From contig NZ_CP012850.1 of the NCBI RefSeq assembly GCF_000802205.1, positions 2,046,001-2,110,000 of the forward strand: a DNA stretch of 64,000 nucleotides. Direction: 5' to 3'. Positions 1-8,658 of the stretch are shown piece by piece. The notes below the pieces were generated by a model. It saw nothing but the letters and a program-made list of their open reading frames with translations. It was not told the origin of the DNA and did not search any database. The first letter of the stretch is position 1. Every line of letters begins with the position of its first letter. Origin of the DNA: Candidatus Nitrosocosmicus oleophilus. Lineage in GTDB: Archaea; Thermoproteota; Nitrososphaeria; Nitrososphaerales; Nitrososphaeraceae. The translations under genes and the position numbers were made by a program.

Positions 1-641
1 AGCTTGGTTTGCGCGCCTTCGTCTATTAGCTTCTTTACAGGGCTCCACGAAAATCTAATATAATTTTTATTATCGTTATCAAAAAGATGATTTCTCAGGA
101 ATAATTTTGTTGATGGATCAGAGGGGTACCCTGACCCTATTTTTTTACATAAGATCTTCTCTATTTTCCTTATCTCTCTGTCCCTGGTTACCTTTGCCAT
201 AATAGATGCTGCAGAGACAATCAAATTGTCTGTGTCAGCCTTGTGAAAGCAGTATATCTTGACTGACTTGTTTGTCAAGTTTTTTAATATAGACTGTTTG
301 AACCGATCGGGTTTTACATCACATGCATCAATAATAATCTTGTCTGCTCTAATGTTATCTGCGATGATAGTCATGTATCTTGATTCTAAAACGTTCAATT
401 TTTTGCGGTTCACATAATTGTCAATTGTTACAGGACTAATCCTACATACGAAAATAGAAACAGCAGTTTGTAAAATCTTGGTATACAAAGTTTCCCTCTT
501 TAGTGTTGTAAGTTTCTTAGAATCTGTAATGCCATTGTCTCTAAGACTATCTATTCCAGTTGGGTCGAAAGAGATACCCGCGATTACTAGGGGGCCAATC
601 ACAGAACCTCGACCGGCTTCATCAATTCCGCCCAACAACAA
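1..641 (-). CDS. rnhB: Ribonuclease HII, partial (C-terminus off window)
   Basis: RNase HII cleaves the RNA strand of RNA-DNA hybrids and removes single ribonucleotides from DNA. The reading frame opens with GGIDEAGRG (residues 4-12), the first metal-binding motif of the family, followed by GPLVIAG; a later stretch FHKADTDNLIVSAASIMAKV matches the conserved K-AD-xxxx-AASI-AK region. Three consecutive TTG codons (641, 638, 635) precede the motif and an in-frame TGA lies at 663-665, so a TTG start is forced; the first is taken. The gene runs off the left edge with about 213 codons visible, so most of the usual 200-220 residues is present. Confidence 0.93.
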   Translation of the reverse strand, partial: MLLGGIDEAGRGSVIGPLVIAGISFDPTGIDSLRDNGITDSKKLTTLKRETLYTKILQTAVSIFVCRISPVTIDNYVNRKKLNVLESRYMTIIADNIRADKIIIDACDVKPDRFKQSILKNLTNKSVKIYCFHKADTDNLIVSAASIMAKVTRDREIRKIEKILCKKIGSGYPSDPSTKLFLRNHLFDNDNKNYIRFSWSPVKKLIDEGAQTK

Positions 642-665
642 TGTTATCCACTCTTGTTGAATTCA

Positions 666-1186
666 CTAAGCCTATATTAATGAAAAACTCAATTACTTTA
701 ATAAATTAGATAGTTTAACATGTCAAAATAGAAAATATTCATAAATTTGACATAGATTTTTAACCTCATTCAAGTAACTCAAAATAATAAAACTATTTGC
801 CAACGCTAGCAATCTACTTGTGGTTAGTTAGACTCCAAACCCTTTGCTTTGAGAGCTTACAGAAAAAAGTATCCCTGGGGACTTTCTACAATCACAATAT
901 GTGATAACATGTGCTTAATCTGAAGAATATACTTGCATCAAGAAATGTTTGATTTGAGAAAATAAGAAAATTCTATATTTAAATTTTACAATCCGCTATA
1001 ATTTAATCTTCGCTTAGGTGCGTATTTTTCTATCTTAAAAAAAATTCAGTTCAATAAATTTCAATTCCCATAAAAATGAGTGTAACTAGATTTAAAAAAA
1101 ATGATATTGTTGAACTTGTCAAAGTAATGAAATGTTATTTTGATAATATCTTATTCACAAAGGGTGAAAATTGAGATTGAATAAAT
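666..1186. other. Divergent intergenic region, no gene recognised
   Basis: AT-rich spacer between the divergently transcribed rnhB and trm1 genes. It must hold both promoters. No RNA gene, repeat array or convincing ORF is visible; a 32-codon ATG frame (1076-1174) ends just before trm1 but has no recognisable family. Confidence 0.6.
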
Positions 1187-2422
1187 ATGGGACTGACCTC
1201 CTCATACTATTTGGAAAGAGAGAACACCATATATGATTGGTCAGAGATCAAAGAAGGGGAGGTCACACTTTTGGTTCCAGCACAAGCCGTAACCCAAATG
1301 GAGCCTCCAAAATTTCCTGCTTTCTTTAATCCAGCTGCAAAATTTAATAGAGATATTTCTATTTTGATATACCGACACTTTATTGATCAGTCAAGGAAAA
1401 ATATTTGCTTTGTTGATTCCATGTGTGGGTTGGGAGCTAGAGGAGTAAGAGTCGGGAAAGAAATCCCACAGATTCAGAAAGTGGTTTTTAATGACTTTAA
1501 TTTATTGTCAGCTCAAACTGCGAAGGTTAATGCCATGATCAACAATATCTACCACAAGTCTGATTTCTATACTTCTGAGACCTGTAATTTCCTTTCCTGT
1601 AGTGCCAATTTTGATAACCGTGCGACCGTAATTGATTTGGATCCTTTCGGAACACCTGCGCCTTTTTTGGATTGCATCTTGCGTGGGGTAGAAAATAACG
1701 GTATGATTTCAATTACTGCGACCGACACCGCGGTTTTGCAGGGTGTTTATCCTAGAGTTTGTTATAGAAAATATTATGGAATTCCTTTGAGAACTAGCTA
1801 TTCCTTGGAAATAGGTACGAGATTGTTATTATCCAGCACTGCTTTAGTAGCATCCAGGCTTGATCTATATATTAATCCAATATTTGCACATTCATACAGA
1901 AATTATGTTCGAATTTATTGCAAGGTATCAAAAAGTAATTATTTAGCTAATAAAATATCTGACAAATTAGGATATATTCTTCACTGTTTTGAATGTGGAT
2001 ATCGAGGATTGATGAACAAAAGTCCATCTGATGTCGAATGTCCATTGTGCCAAAAAAAGATGAGGATGGGTGGTCCATTATGGATATCTCACATGTTCGA
2101 TAAGAATGTAATTTTAAAAATACTAGCTGAAATAGTTCAGTCAGAAGCAAAAATGACAAATATAGTAAGATATGTTAAACAAAATAAGAATCCAATCAAA
2201 AAGTTTTTCGAGATTGCATCAAAAGAATTAGATCATATTCCGTATCATTACAATAGCGACGAATTTGGGAAAATAATGAAAAATAGTACACATCCCCTTC
2301 CTAAAATTGTTGATAAATTAATCTATGATGGATATGACACCAGTCCGACCATTTTCTCATCAACAGGATTTAAGACTGAAGCGAGTATACAAGAAATCAA
2401 GTCCAGCCTTTCTAAACTCTAA
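1187..2422 (+). CDS. trm1: tRNA (guanine-26,N2-N2) dimethyltransferase
   Basis: Trm1 uses S-adenosylmethionine to make m2,2G at position 26 of tRNAs, which helps tRNA folding. The 411-residue protein has the usual order: a start region with EGEVTLLVP, the substrate-proximal FNPAAKFNRDISI (47-59), SAM-binding motif I (FVDSMCGLGARGVRVG, 75-90), the catalytic motif DPFG at 152-155, and a C-terminal zinc-binding Cys4 set (C267, C270, C285, C288). The ATG at 1187 is bounded by an in-frame TGA three codons upstream. The gene is monocistronic and its end faces the convergent LarA-like gene. Length is slightly above the archaeal norm (about 380). Confidence 0.93.
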   Translation: MGLTSSYYLERENTIYDWSEIKEGEVTLLVPAQAVTQMEPPKFPAFFNPAAKFNRDISILIYRHFIDQSRKNICFVDSMCGLGARGVRVGKEIPQIQKVVFNDFNLLSAQTAKVNAMINNIYHKSDFYTSETCNFLSCSANFDNRATVIDLDPFGTPAPFLDCILRGVENNGMISITATDTAVLQGVYPRVCYRKYYGIPLRTSYSLEIGTRLLLSSTALVASRLDLYINPIFAHSYRNYVRIYCKVSKSNYLANKISDKLGYILHCFECGYRGLMNKSPSDVECPLCQKKMRMGGPLWISHMFDKNVILKILAEIVQSEAKMTNIVRYVKQNKNPIKKFFEIASKELDHIPYHYNSDEFGKIMKNSTHPLPKIVDKLIYDGYDTSPTIFSSTGFKTEASIQEIKSSLSKL

Positions 2423-2507
2423 AAACTATCTCCTTTCTAGATTTGTCGATTTCACCAAAGTAATACTTAAAATACGACTGTTCGTTACTCAAGTATTCAT
2501 TCTAAAT

Positions 2508-3620
2508 CTATGAACTAACCAGTGTAATTTCCGAATTTGGAATTATGATGGATTTTGAATACTTACCATTCTTTTCAATTACTAGATCTAACCCATCCTT
2601 TATTCTTTGTAGCGATTTTAATCCTAATTTGTCGGTATATATTCGAGGAAGACTTGAAATTAAATAAATCTCATACTTTTCTCTTAGCATTTTTAGAAAA
2701 TTAATATGCTCCAGATCTTTTGAATATTGATATTTATTCAGTCCAGCTAAATCCAGTCTGTTTTCAATGAGTTTAAGTAAAGTACCATTCCCTACTCCAC
2801 CTCTACTTTCCGATAATAATATTATTATGCCATTGTCGCTTATTACATGGTAATTATTCCATAAGAGGTTTAAACTATTTCCAAGCGTCGTTTGGTAGGA
2901 ATAGTTTGTGTTCCCGGAGATGAATGCAGATTTTGAAGGTACAGCGGATGGCTGAGTTATCGATTTAAATCTTTGAATAGCTTCATTAAATGAATATGAA
3001 AGGTCTCCTATGAAAAGAGAGTCAATTCCTTCGTTATTAGAAATTACATTTATTGACTGACAGCTCATCTTGGACATAACTTCGATAGCCAACTTGAGGG
3101 GTTCGTTGTATGTACCAGGTTGGGGTAACGAATTAAATATGAACGTATATACCTGGTTCATTTCGTCTGGATAGCATTCCCTCAAAAGTCTGACGGGGGA
3201 TCCAGCATAGCCAAAGACTGGATCATATTCAATTCTATCGATTAAGATGATATTGTCAAATTTTTTTATTTTTTCTAATACATCCTCGCTGGCTAATCTA
3301 CCGATGGTGATACTGTTCTCACTCAGCTGTTGTTTTACTCTTTGGGGAAGAGATTTTGAAAGTATACAGTACTCAATTTTTTCAATATTCAATTCTTTAG
3401 ACATGTTTTGGAGAACTGATAATATTGGTAGGATAAAGAAAAATGGGCTAGTAATCAGAATCAGAGTTGATTCTTGAATCACTATTTTGCTCTTAATTTC
3501 ATTTTCTAATGTTATTAGATCTAACTTATTCATGGAGGGTCTCAGTACTTGGGAAATATTTTCATATTTGATATCCAATATGATTTCTGTATCGCCATAA
3601 CCTAACCATATTTCCGGCAT
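2508..3620 (-). CDS. LarA-like (DUF2088) protein, function unknown
   Basis: The 370-residue protein starts with WLGYGDTEIILDI, resembling the N-terminal domain of nickel-pincer lactate racemase LarA, and its C-terminal part has NGIIILLSESRGGVGNG, like the LarA segment reading DGG-ILL-E--GHG. The middle, which in true LarA carries the His/Lys residues that hold the pincer cofactor, is not clearly conserved; the His-rich signature HxxxxGxxH is absent. It is therefore best called a divergent family member, perhaps with another substrate or no racemase activity. The ATG at 3620 is 59 bp from the divergent pyrE start, so the two share an intergenic promoter region. Confidence 0.5.
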   Translation of the reverse strand: MPEIWLGYGDTEIILDIKYENISQVLRPSMNKLDLITLENEIKSKIVIQESTLILITSPFFFILPILSVLQNMSKELNIEKIEYCILSKSLPQRVKQQLSENSITIGRLASEDVLEKIKKFDNIILIDRIEYDPVFGYAGSPVRLLRECYPDEMNQVYTFIFNSLPQPGTYNEPLKLAIEVMSKMSCQSINVISNNEGIDSLFIGDLSYSFNEAIQRFKSITQPSAVPSKSAFISGNTNYSYQTTLGNSLNLLWNNYHVISDNGIIILLSESRGGVGNGTLLKLIENRLDLAGLNKYQYSKDLEHINFLKMLREKYEIYLISSLPRIYTDKLGLKSLQRIKDGLDLVIEKNGKYSKSIIIPNSEITLVSS

Positions 3621-3678
3621 ATTAAACTATTTAATAATAAGTAACATATAAAATCCAAGATCATCTAATTAGGAGAAG

Positions 3679-4302
3679 TTGAACGAAAATGATAAAATTC
3701 AATTGGAGGAAGATCTCATACTCTTTTTATTCGATAAAAATGCTATCAAGATTGGTAATTTTACGTTATCAAGTGGCAGGAAGAGCCGTTTCTATTTGGA
3801 TTTGCGAATTCTGCAGAGTTATCCATTGTATTTCAGAAAGACCATATCCCTACTGAAGACTCTTATCCATTCCCAAATTGGACTTGAAAGTTTTGATTAT
3901 TTATGCTCTGTTCCAACTTCAGGGACCGTTTTTGGCTCAGCTCTTTCCTACGAACTCTTTAAACCTCATATATACGTAAGGAAAGATCTAAAGAACTATG
4001 GTACTCAAAAAAAAATAGAAGGAGCATTAGAACCCAATTCAAAAATATTATTTGTGGATGATGTAATTACTACTGGGCAATCAATATTAACGGCTGTAGA
4101 ATCGTTGTCCAATAATTCGGTCGTAAGTGGAGTTGTTGTACTAATCGACAGACAGCAAGGTTCTCAAAATTTATTTGATCAGTTCACATTAAAGATAAAA
4201 AGTGCAATTACAATTCATCGGATTATCGATATTTTGAATGACAACGCTAGGATCAACAAGAACGAATACGATAGAATAAAAGAAGAGTTAGTAGAATCTT
4301 AG
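3679..4302 (+). CDS. pyrE: Orotate phosphoribosyltransferase
   Basis: PyrE joins orotate to PRPP to give OMP in pyrimidine synthesis. The PRPP-binding loop LFVDDVITTGQS lies at 124-135, the flexible catalytic loop with RKDLKNYGTQKKIEG at 101-115, and FTLSSGRKSRFYLDLR near the N-terminus is typical of the family. The 207-residue length is normal. The TTG start at 3679 follows AGGAG at 3671-3675, an unusually short 3-nt gap, so the next TTG or a leaderless start remain possible. The last four bases overlap the stop of the convergent tbp gene. Confidence 0.93.
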   Translation: MNENDKIQLEEDLILFLFDKNAIKIGNFTLSSGRKSRFYLDLRILQSYPLYFRKTISLLKTLIHSQIGLESFDYLCSVPTSGTVFGSALSYELFKPHIYVRKDLKNYGTQKKIEGALEPNSKILFVDDVITTGQSILTAVESLSNNSVVSGVVVLIDRQQGSQNLFDQFTLKIKSAITIHRIIDILNDNARINKNEYDRIKEELVES

Positions 4303-4862
4303 CTTTCGTAAATCATTAAATTCTTTTCTTCCAAGAGGGTATGCAAATTGGTTACTGCCCTATAAACTTCTGTTTCTTTTTTTGCTCCAGTGCATACAAG
4401 TTTGCCACTGGCAAATAACAAAATTACCGTTTTTGGATCTAACATCCTATGTATCAATCCTGGAAATTGCTCGGGCTCGTACATACTTCTTGGCAATATT
4501 CTAGCTGCTAACTCAAGATGGATTTTACCCCCTAAGCTTGCTGAAGCAACGATATTCTGAATCTCAATGATCGGATCATTTTCTACAGGAATTCCACCTT
4601 TCCGCAATTTTTGAACCACACTTCTTACTGCTTTGATGGCCTGCTCCTCTGATTTTGCCCCGGTACAAACCATCTTTCCTGAACTAAAAATTAATGTAGC
4701 AGTTTTGGGAGCTTTTAATCTAAATACTAAACCCGGAAATTGGTCTGGATGATATTCTACATCGGGAAATATCTGAGTTATCAAGTTTAAATTTATAGTT
4801 TGATTGACCGTTGCAGATGCCACAACGTTTTCTATACTTACCATTGGCTTTGTTTGGGGCAT
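4299..4862 (-). CDS. tbp: TATA-box binding protein
   Basis: TBP bends promoter DNA at the TATA box and recruits TFB and RNA polymerase. The 187-residue protein consists of the two direct repeats of the TBP saddle: FPGLVFRLKAPKTATLIFSSG-KMVCTGAKSE in repeat one and FPGLIHRMLDPKTVILLFASG-KLVCTGAKKE in repeat two, with almost no tail. An ATG at 4862 starts immediately before IENVVASA, so the start is well set. A TFB gene lies at the other end of this window, so both halves of the basal initiation machinery are present, far apart. Confidence 0.97.
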   Translation of the reverse strand: MPQTKPMVSIENVVASATVNQTINLNLITQIFPDVEYHPDQFPGLVFRLKAPKTATLIFSSGKMVCTGAKSEEQAIKAVRSVVQKLRKGGIPVENDPIIEIQNIVASASLGGKIHLELAARILPRSMYEPEQFPGLIHRMLDPKTVILLFASGKLVCTGAKKETEVYRAVTNLHTLLEEKNLMIYES

Positions 4863-5184
4863 TATTCGTTTCCTTGGGGTATATAAATACTCGATATAAA
4901 TATACCTTTATGTGATATTGTCAAGTTTGATCAATACCAAACTTTTTTATTTTCTTTTAGAAATTATTCCAGTATTTTCATGAATAACCAAAATAAAAAT
5001 AAATAATGAAAGTATTATCTTATTAATTTCATTAAAAAATTCGTAACATGTAATAATTATATATAAATATCGAAAATCGATATTAACATTTTATTTTCAA
5101 AAAGAAATCAAAGACATACTCTAACCAAAAATATTTCATCGGAAACGAAACTTACGTTATACATTTTAAATACCCATATTAAAA
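4863..5184. promoter_or_regulatory. Divergent promoter region with 19-bp palindrome at 5066-5084
   Basis: This spacer separates tbp (minus) from the fumarase-like gene (plus). The sequence TTTTAAATAC at 5163-5172 sits about 15-20 nt before the ATG at 5185 and could be the TATA element of a leaderless transcript. A perfect 8-bp inverted repeat with an AAA centre (AATATCGA-AAA-TCGATATT, 5066-5084) is a candidate operator. Its use is inferred only from symmetry and position. Confidence 0.4.
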
Positions 5185-6579
5185 ATGAATTCTATGTCTC
5201 AAAACATTAGAATTGATAAGGATTCGTTAGGCGAGGTGACAGTCCCAGAAAATGCATATTATGGCCCATTCACTGCAAGAGCTAAGAAACAGTATCAAAT
5301 AACAAAACTCCCTCCACATAGGAATTTTGTCAAGTCATTCATTATGATAAAGAAAGCAGCTGCCATGGCAAATGAAAACCTTGGAGTGTTACCGTCACAA
5401 ATTGCCAACGCAATAATAAGTAGCTGTGATGAAATCTTGGCAGGAAAATTGTCTGATCAATTTGTAATCGAGACACTCAATTCGGGAGCAAGTACAGCTT
5501 TTAATATGAATTGTAATGAGGTAATTGCAAACCGGGCACTGGAGATCCTTGGCAAACCAAAGGGTTCTTACGAAATAATCAGCCCGAACGACCATGTGAA
5601 TATGTCTCAGTCAAGTAACGATACCTCTCCTACAGCCATTCACATTTCCATAATCCTGAACTGTCAAGAGTTATTAAAATCGCTGAACCAATTGATCTGT
5701 TCAATCGAAAAAAAGGCAATTGACTTTAAAGATGATATTAAAATTGGTAGAACTCACTTGATGGATGCAATTCCCGTCACTATGGGGGACGAATTTAGTT
5801 CATACTTGTTTGCACTAACAAAATCGAAAGAATTTATCAGCAGGTCTTTGGAACAACTCTACTATGTCGCCCTTGGGGGCACAGCAGTGGGAACAGGTGC
5901 AAATACCCCAAAAGGTTATCAACCTCTTGTGGTGAAAAATCTATCTTATATATCTGATCTTCCGTTGAAACCATCTCCTAACTTATTCTATTCCCTACAA
6001 AGTAGGCTTGATGTTGCGAATTGTTCCTCTGCAATAAAAAATCTTGCCGTCGAATTGACAAAAATGTCAAATGATTTTAGGTTAATGGCATCAGGCCCTA
6101 CAGCAGGATTTGCAGAAATCACTATTCCGGCCGTTCATGCAGGCTCCTCCATAATGCCTGGAAAAGTCAATCCATCTCTTTCTGAAACTTTGAACATGAT
6201 TTGTTACATAGTAATTGGAAATGATCTTTCAGTAACTCTGGCATCTCAGGCTGGCCAGTTTGAATTAAACGTCATGCTTGGAGGGATGGTTAAATCAGTA
6301 TTAGAATCTACAGACATGCTCACTAATTTTCTGCCCATATTCTCAAAGAATATGGTAGATGGAATACAAATAAACAAGCAAAAACTTAAATCAAACGTAC
6401 AGAAGAGCCCTGTGTTGGTAACACTATTGAATCCCATAATAGGGTATTTAAAAGCAGCTGAAGTTTACAAGGAAGCCATGTCAAGCAATAGAACCATTAA
6501 GGAAGTAATAATTGAGAGGAAATTAATGAGTGAAGAAGAATTCGATAACGCATTGTCCAGGGAAAAACTTCTATCATAA
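5185..6579 (+). CDS. fumC: Class II fumarase / aspartase family enzyme (probably fumarate hydratase)
   Basis: Homotetrameric lyase of the fumarase/aspartase superfamily; as a fumarase it interconverts fumarate and malate. The 464-residue protein carries NMNCNEVIANRA (108-117), NDHVNMSQSSNDTSPTA (135-151), GRTHLMDAIPVTMG (188-201) and the superfamily signature GSSIMPGKVNP (320-330) with the catalytic serines. PGKVNP and NDHVNMSQSSNDT are fumarase-like, whereas GAST before NMN and AGFAEI resemble aspartase, so the substrate is not settled. ATG at 5185 (with a second ATG four codons later) is preceded by an AT-rich promoter. Nothing adjacent suggests an operon. Confidence 0.75.
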   Translation: MNSMSQNIRIDKDSLGEVTVPENAYYGPFTARAKKQYQITKLPPHRNFVKSFIMIKKAAAMANENLGVLPSQIANAIISSCDEILAGKLSDQFVIETLNSGASTAFNMNCNEVIANRALEILGKPKGSYEIISPNDHVNMSQSSNDTSPTAIHISIILNCQELLKSLNQLICSIEKKAIDFKDDIKIGRTHLMDAIPVTMGDEFSSYLFALTKSKEFISRSLEQLYYVALGGTAVGTGANTPKGYQPLVVKNLSYISDLPLKPSPNLFYSLQSRLDVANCSSAIKNLAVELTKMSNDFRLMASGPTAGFAEITIPAVHAGSSIMPGKVNPSLSETLNMICYIVIGNDLSVTLASQAGQFELNVMLGGMVKSVLESTDMLTNFLPIFSKNMVDGIQINKQKLKSNVQKSPVLVTLLNPIIGYLKAAEVYKEAMSSNRTIKEVIIERKLMSEEEFDNALSREKLLS

Positions 6580-6592
6580 TTAATCACTAATT

Positions 6593-6805
6593 TTAGTTGT
6601 TAACTGAAGCATTATATCCACAGATATTGCAATGCTTGAATTGTTCACCGTCCAGATGGTTAAAGTGTACTCCGCAGGTATTACAAGTATGATGAGAATC
6701 CTCATATCCGTCAGAAGCTACAAAATCGTTACTAGTTAAGATTGGACTTTTGCAATTTATGCATCTGCAATTGCACTCCACATATTTATTCAGCCATCTC
6801 ATCAT
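6593..6805 (-). CDS. Small zinc-ribbon protein
   Basis: A 70-residue protein with four CxxC-type knuckles: CRCINC near the start, CNTC in the middle and CNIC near the end, giving two likely zinc sites, plus histidines in DSHHTC. Function unknown; it could bind nucleic acid or a partner protein. The frame extends upstream to a TTG at 6853 but that would overlap the divergent DUF192 gene; the double ATG at 6805 is preferred because a TATA-like TATAATTTAAA lies just upstream on this strand. It converges with the fumarase-like gene, 13 bp apart. Confidence 0.6.
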   Translation of the reverse strand: MMRWLNKYVECNCRCINCKSPILTSNDFVASDGYEDSHHTCNTCGVHFNHLDGEQFKHCNICGYNASVNN

Positions 6806-6844
6806 AAAAAATGTATTGTTTAAATTATACAACGGATAAGTACC

Positions 6845-7354
6845 TTGATACAATTGAAGAAAATTATCTCCCCTTGGTTTTCTTGTCTAGTTCTTTTCTT
6901 GGTGTTATTATCCTCGATAGCTTATATAGAAATTGAAAGTGTCCAAGCACAACAACAAGAACAAAATAAAACAGCGCTAGTTTCGTTAGGGGGTGTGAAT
7001 GTAACAGCTAGTCTTTCAACGACTCCTGATTCTCAGTCTAAAGGATTATCAATTAAAGATTCCCTTAACGAAAACGAAGGAATGCTATTCATTTTTGAGT
7101 CGCCGCAAAAATATTCTTTTTGGATGAAGGATATGAAATTTCCAATAGACATTATTTGGATTAACTCAACTGGGAAGATAGTTCATATTGAAAAAAATCT
7201 TTCGCCCTGTTATCTATTACTTCCATGTCCTTCCTATGCTCCAAATAATGATTCATTGTATGTTCTAGAAGTAGTCTCAAATTTTACAAATAAATTTGGT
7301 GTAAGTGTTGGAGACTCAGTCGAATCTGAAATCATAAAACGGGGTCAGCATTAG
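6845..7354 (+). CDS. Secreted DUF192 family protein
   Basis: The 169-residue protein has an N-terminal hydrophobic stretch (SCLVLFLVLLSSIAYIEI) ending in VQAQQ, a signal peptide or membrane anchor, followed by a DUF192 domain: GLSIKDSLNENEGMLFIF, then FWMKDMKFPIDIIWI and a C-terminal YVLEVVSNFTNKFGVSVGD. DUF192 proteins are small barrels of unknown function that occur widely in archaea and bacteria. A CxxxxxxC pair (CYLLLPC) may form a disulfide outside the cell. The start may be TTG 6845 or TTG 6854. It is divergent from the zinc-ribbon gene. Confidence 0.8.
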   Translation: MIQLKKIISPWFSCLVLFLVLLSSIAYIEIESVQAQQQEQNKTALVSLGGVNVTASLSTTPDSQSKGLSIKDSLNENEGMLFIFESPQKYSFWMKDMKFPIDIIWINSTGKIVHIEKNLSPCYLLLPCPSYAPNNDSLYVLEVVSNFTNKFGVSVGDSVESEIIKRGQH

Positions 7355-7977
7355 CATTTTTATGCTATGATTTGAAGCCGTCAACAAGCTTGCTGTGGTA
7401 GGTACAGAGACATTGCAATCCTAGGTCTTGGTTTTTTGGTATTACTCGGATTTTTTTTAATTGCTTCGCCGAATAAATTGATTTCAGAAAATTAAAGCAC
7501 GTTTCACAGACATACATGCCTAACAAACATAACAATAGGCAATTAAATTTTTATTTTAGCTTATTGAATTCAGACGTTACGCGAAAATTTTTTGTTATCT
7601 TTGTGCCAACAGTTCGATTTGTAGTGGTAATGAGCCCCCGATAAATAACAGTTCTACTACCAGATATCTTGGAATTTAAGCCGTCTATGTATCATTATTC
7701 TTCAGTCTATTCTATTTTAGGCAATCAGTATCTTATTTCTACTGTCATTGTATAGGATTATTATATCCAAAGTATCTGCGTTCTATATACCTTATTAAGA
7801 CCTACAATGATAACAATGATAACACTTTTTTTACTACTCACTACTAGTAGGCAAAGACTTTTCAAAAATAATAGTTTACAAATACAACAATTTATCACGA
7901 GCACAATGGAAATTCGGATTATTGTCTTTATAGTATGTTAACACTTAAAAATAGGTAATATCGTAAGAGAAGATATT
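7355..7977. other. Long spacer before rpl39e, no gene recognised
   Basis: About 620 bases between the DUF192 gene and rpl39e. A hydrophobic frame near 7405-7494 has no good start codon. No tRNA, repeat array or box C/D signature is apparent. The ribosomal promoter must lie close to 7950. Confidence 0.5.
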
Positions 7978-8136
7978 ATGGCTGCCCGCAAAAGTACGAC
8001 TAGGAAAATAAGATTATTGAAGAAAATCAAGCAAAATAGACCGGTGCCAGCCTGGATTATTATTCGGACGCACCGACATGTTAGAACAAATCCAAAAAGA
8101 AGGTCATGGCGTAGATCAGATGTAAATATAGGATGA
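7978..8136 (+). CDS. rpl39e: Ribosomal protein eL39
   Basis: The 52-residue, highly basic protein reads MAARKSTTRKIRLLKKIKQ at the start and ends with the conserved RTNPKRRSWRRSDVNIG, the eL39 hallmark; it lines the peptide exit tunnel of the large subunit. The ATG at 7978 and TGA at 8134-8136 were read directly from the bases. Rpl31e follows after 17 bp, the usual archaeal pairing. Confidence 0.96.
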   Translation: MAARKSTTRKIRLLKKIKQNRPVPAWIIIRTHRHVRTNPKRRSWRRSDVNIG

Positions 8137-8153
8137 AAAGGAGGTAATGTAAA

Positions 8154-8534
8154 ATGTCAACAGTTGAGGATACACTCGCAAGAATTTATACAATAAATTT
8201 CAGTAAAGCATGGCTAACCCCAAAGCATAAGAGGACAGATAGAGTAATTAACATGATTAAAGAATTCGCTATAAAACATATGAAAAGCTCACAAATAAAG
8301 ATCGATCAAGAACTGAATCGATATATTTGGGAAAGAGGCAAAACTAATCCCCCAAGAAAGGTAAGGGTTAGAATTGTGAAGGATGAAGATGATCAGGTTA
8401 TAGTTTCTCTTTATGAAGACATCGTCATTGAATCAGATTCTCAAACTAAAACCGAACCATTAGAAAAGGTCGAAGTGAAAGATGACATCGATGAAATTGA
8501 AGAGGGCGGAGCAGAAAAAAAGGAATTGAAATGA
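8154..8534 (+). CDS. rpl31e: Ribosomal protein eL31
   Basis: Large-subunit protein near the exit tunnel. Residues 9-100 match eL31: RIYTINFSKAWLTPKHKRTDRVI, then IKIDQELNRYIWERG and RKVRVRIVKDEDDQVIVSLYED. A charged tail of about 25 residues (EKVEVKDDIDEIEEGGAEKKE) extends beyond the normal C-terminus. A strong GGAGGT (8140-8145) eight bases before the ATG sets the start. In many archaea aIF6 follows in this operon; here the next gene is the convergent FtsZ homologue, so the operon is short. Confidence 0.95.
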   Translation: MSTVEDTLARIYTINFSKAWLTPKHKRTDRVINMIKEFAIKHMKSSQIKIDQELNRYIWERGKTNPPRKVRVRIVKDEDDQVIVSLYEDIVIESDSQTKTEPLEKVEVKDDIDEIEEGGAEKKELK

Positions 8535-8658
8535 CTTAGCTTAATCTTGACTAATGTCCAAATAATTTCTTATTTTTAGAACTGGCAACAATTTCAGAAA
8601 TAAAAAATACATGACAATGGTTTTAGAGTTAGATTTTATTTCCTTTTCAAGGATCAAA

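Noticed and set aside
418-660. Plus-strand 80-codon ORF
   Set aside because: It is the antisense of the rnhB gene, whose motifs are clear.
1076-1174. 32-codon ATG frame just before trm1
   Set aside because: No recognisable family, low complexity, and it may be chance in an AT-rich spacer.
7373-7494. Hydrophobic reading frame in the spacer before rpl39e
   Set aside because: No ATG, GTG or plausible TTG start gives a useful length; looks accidental.
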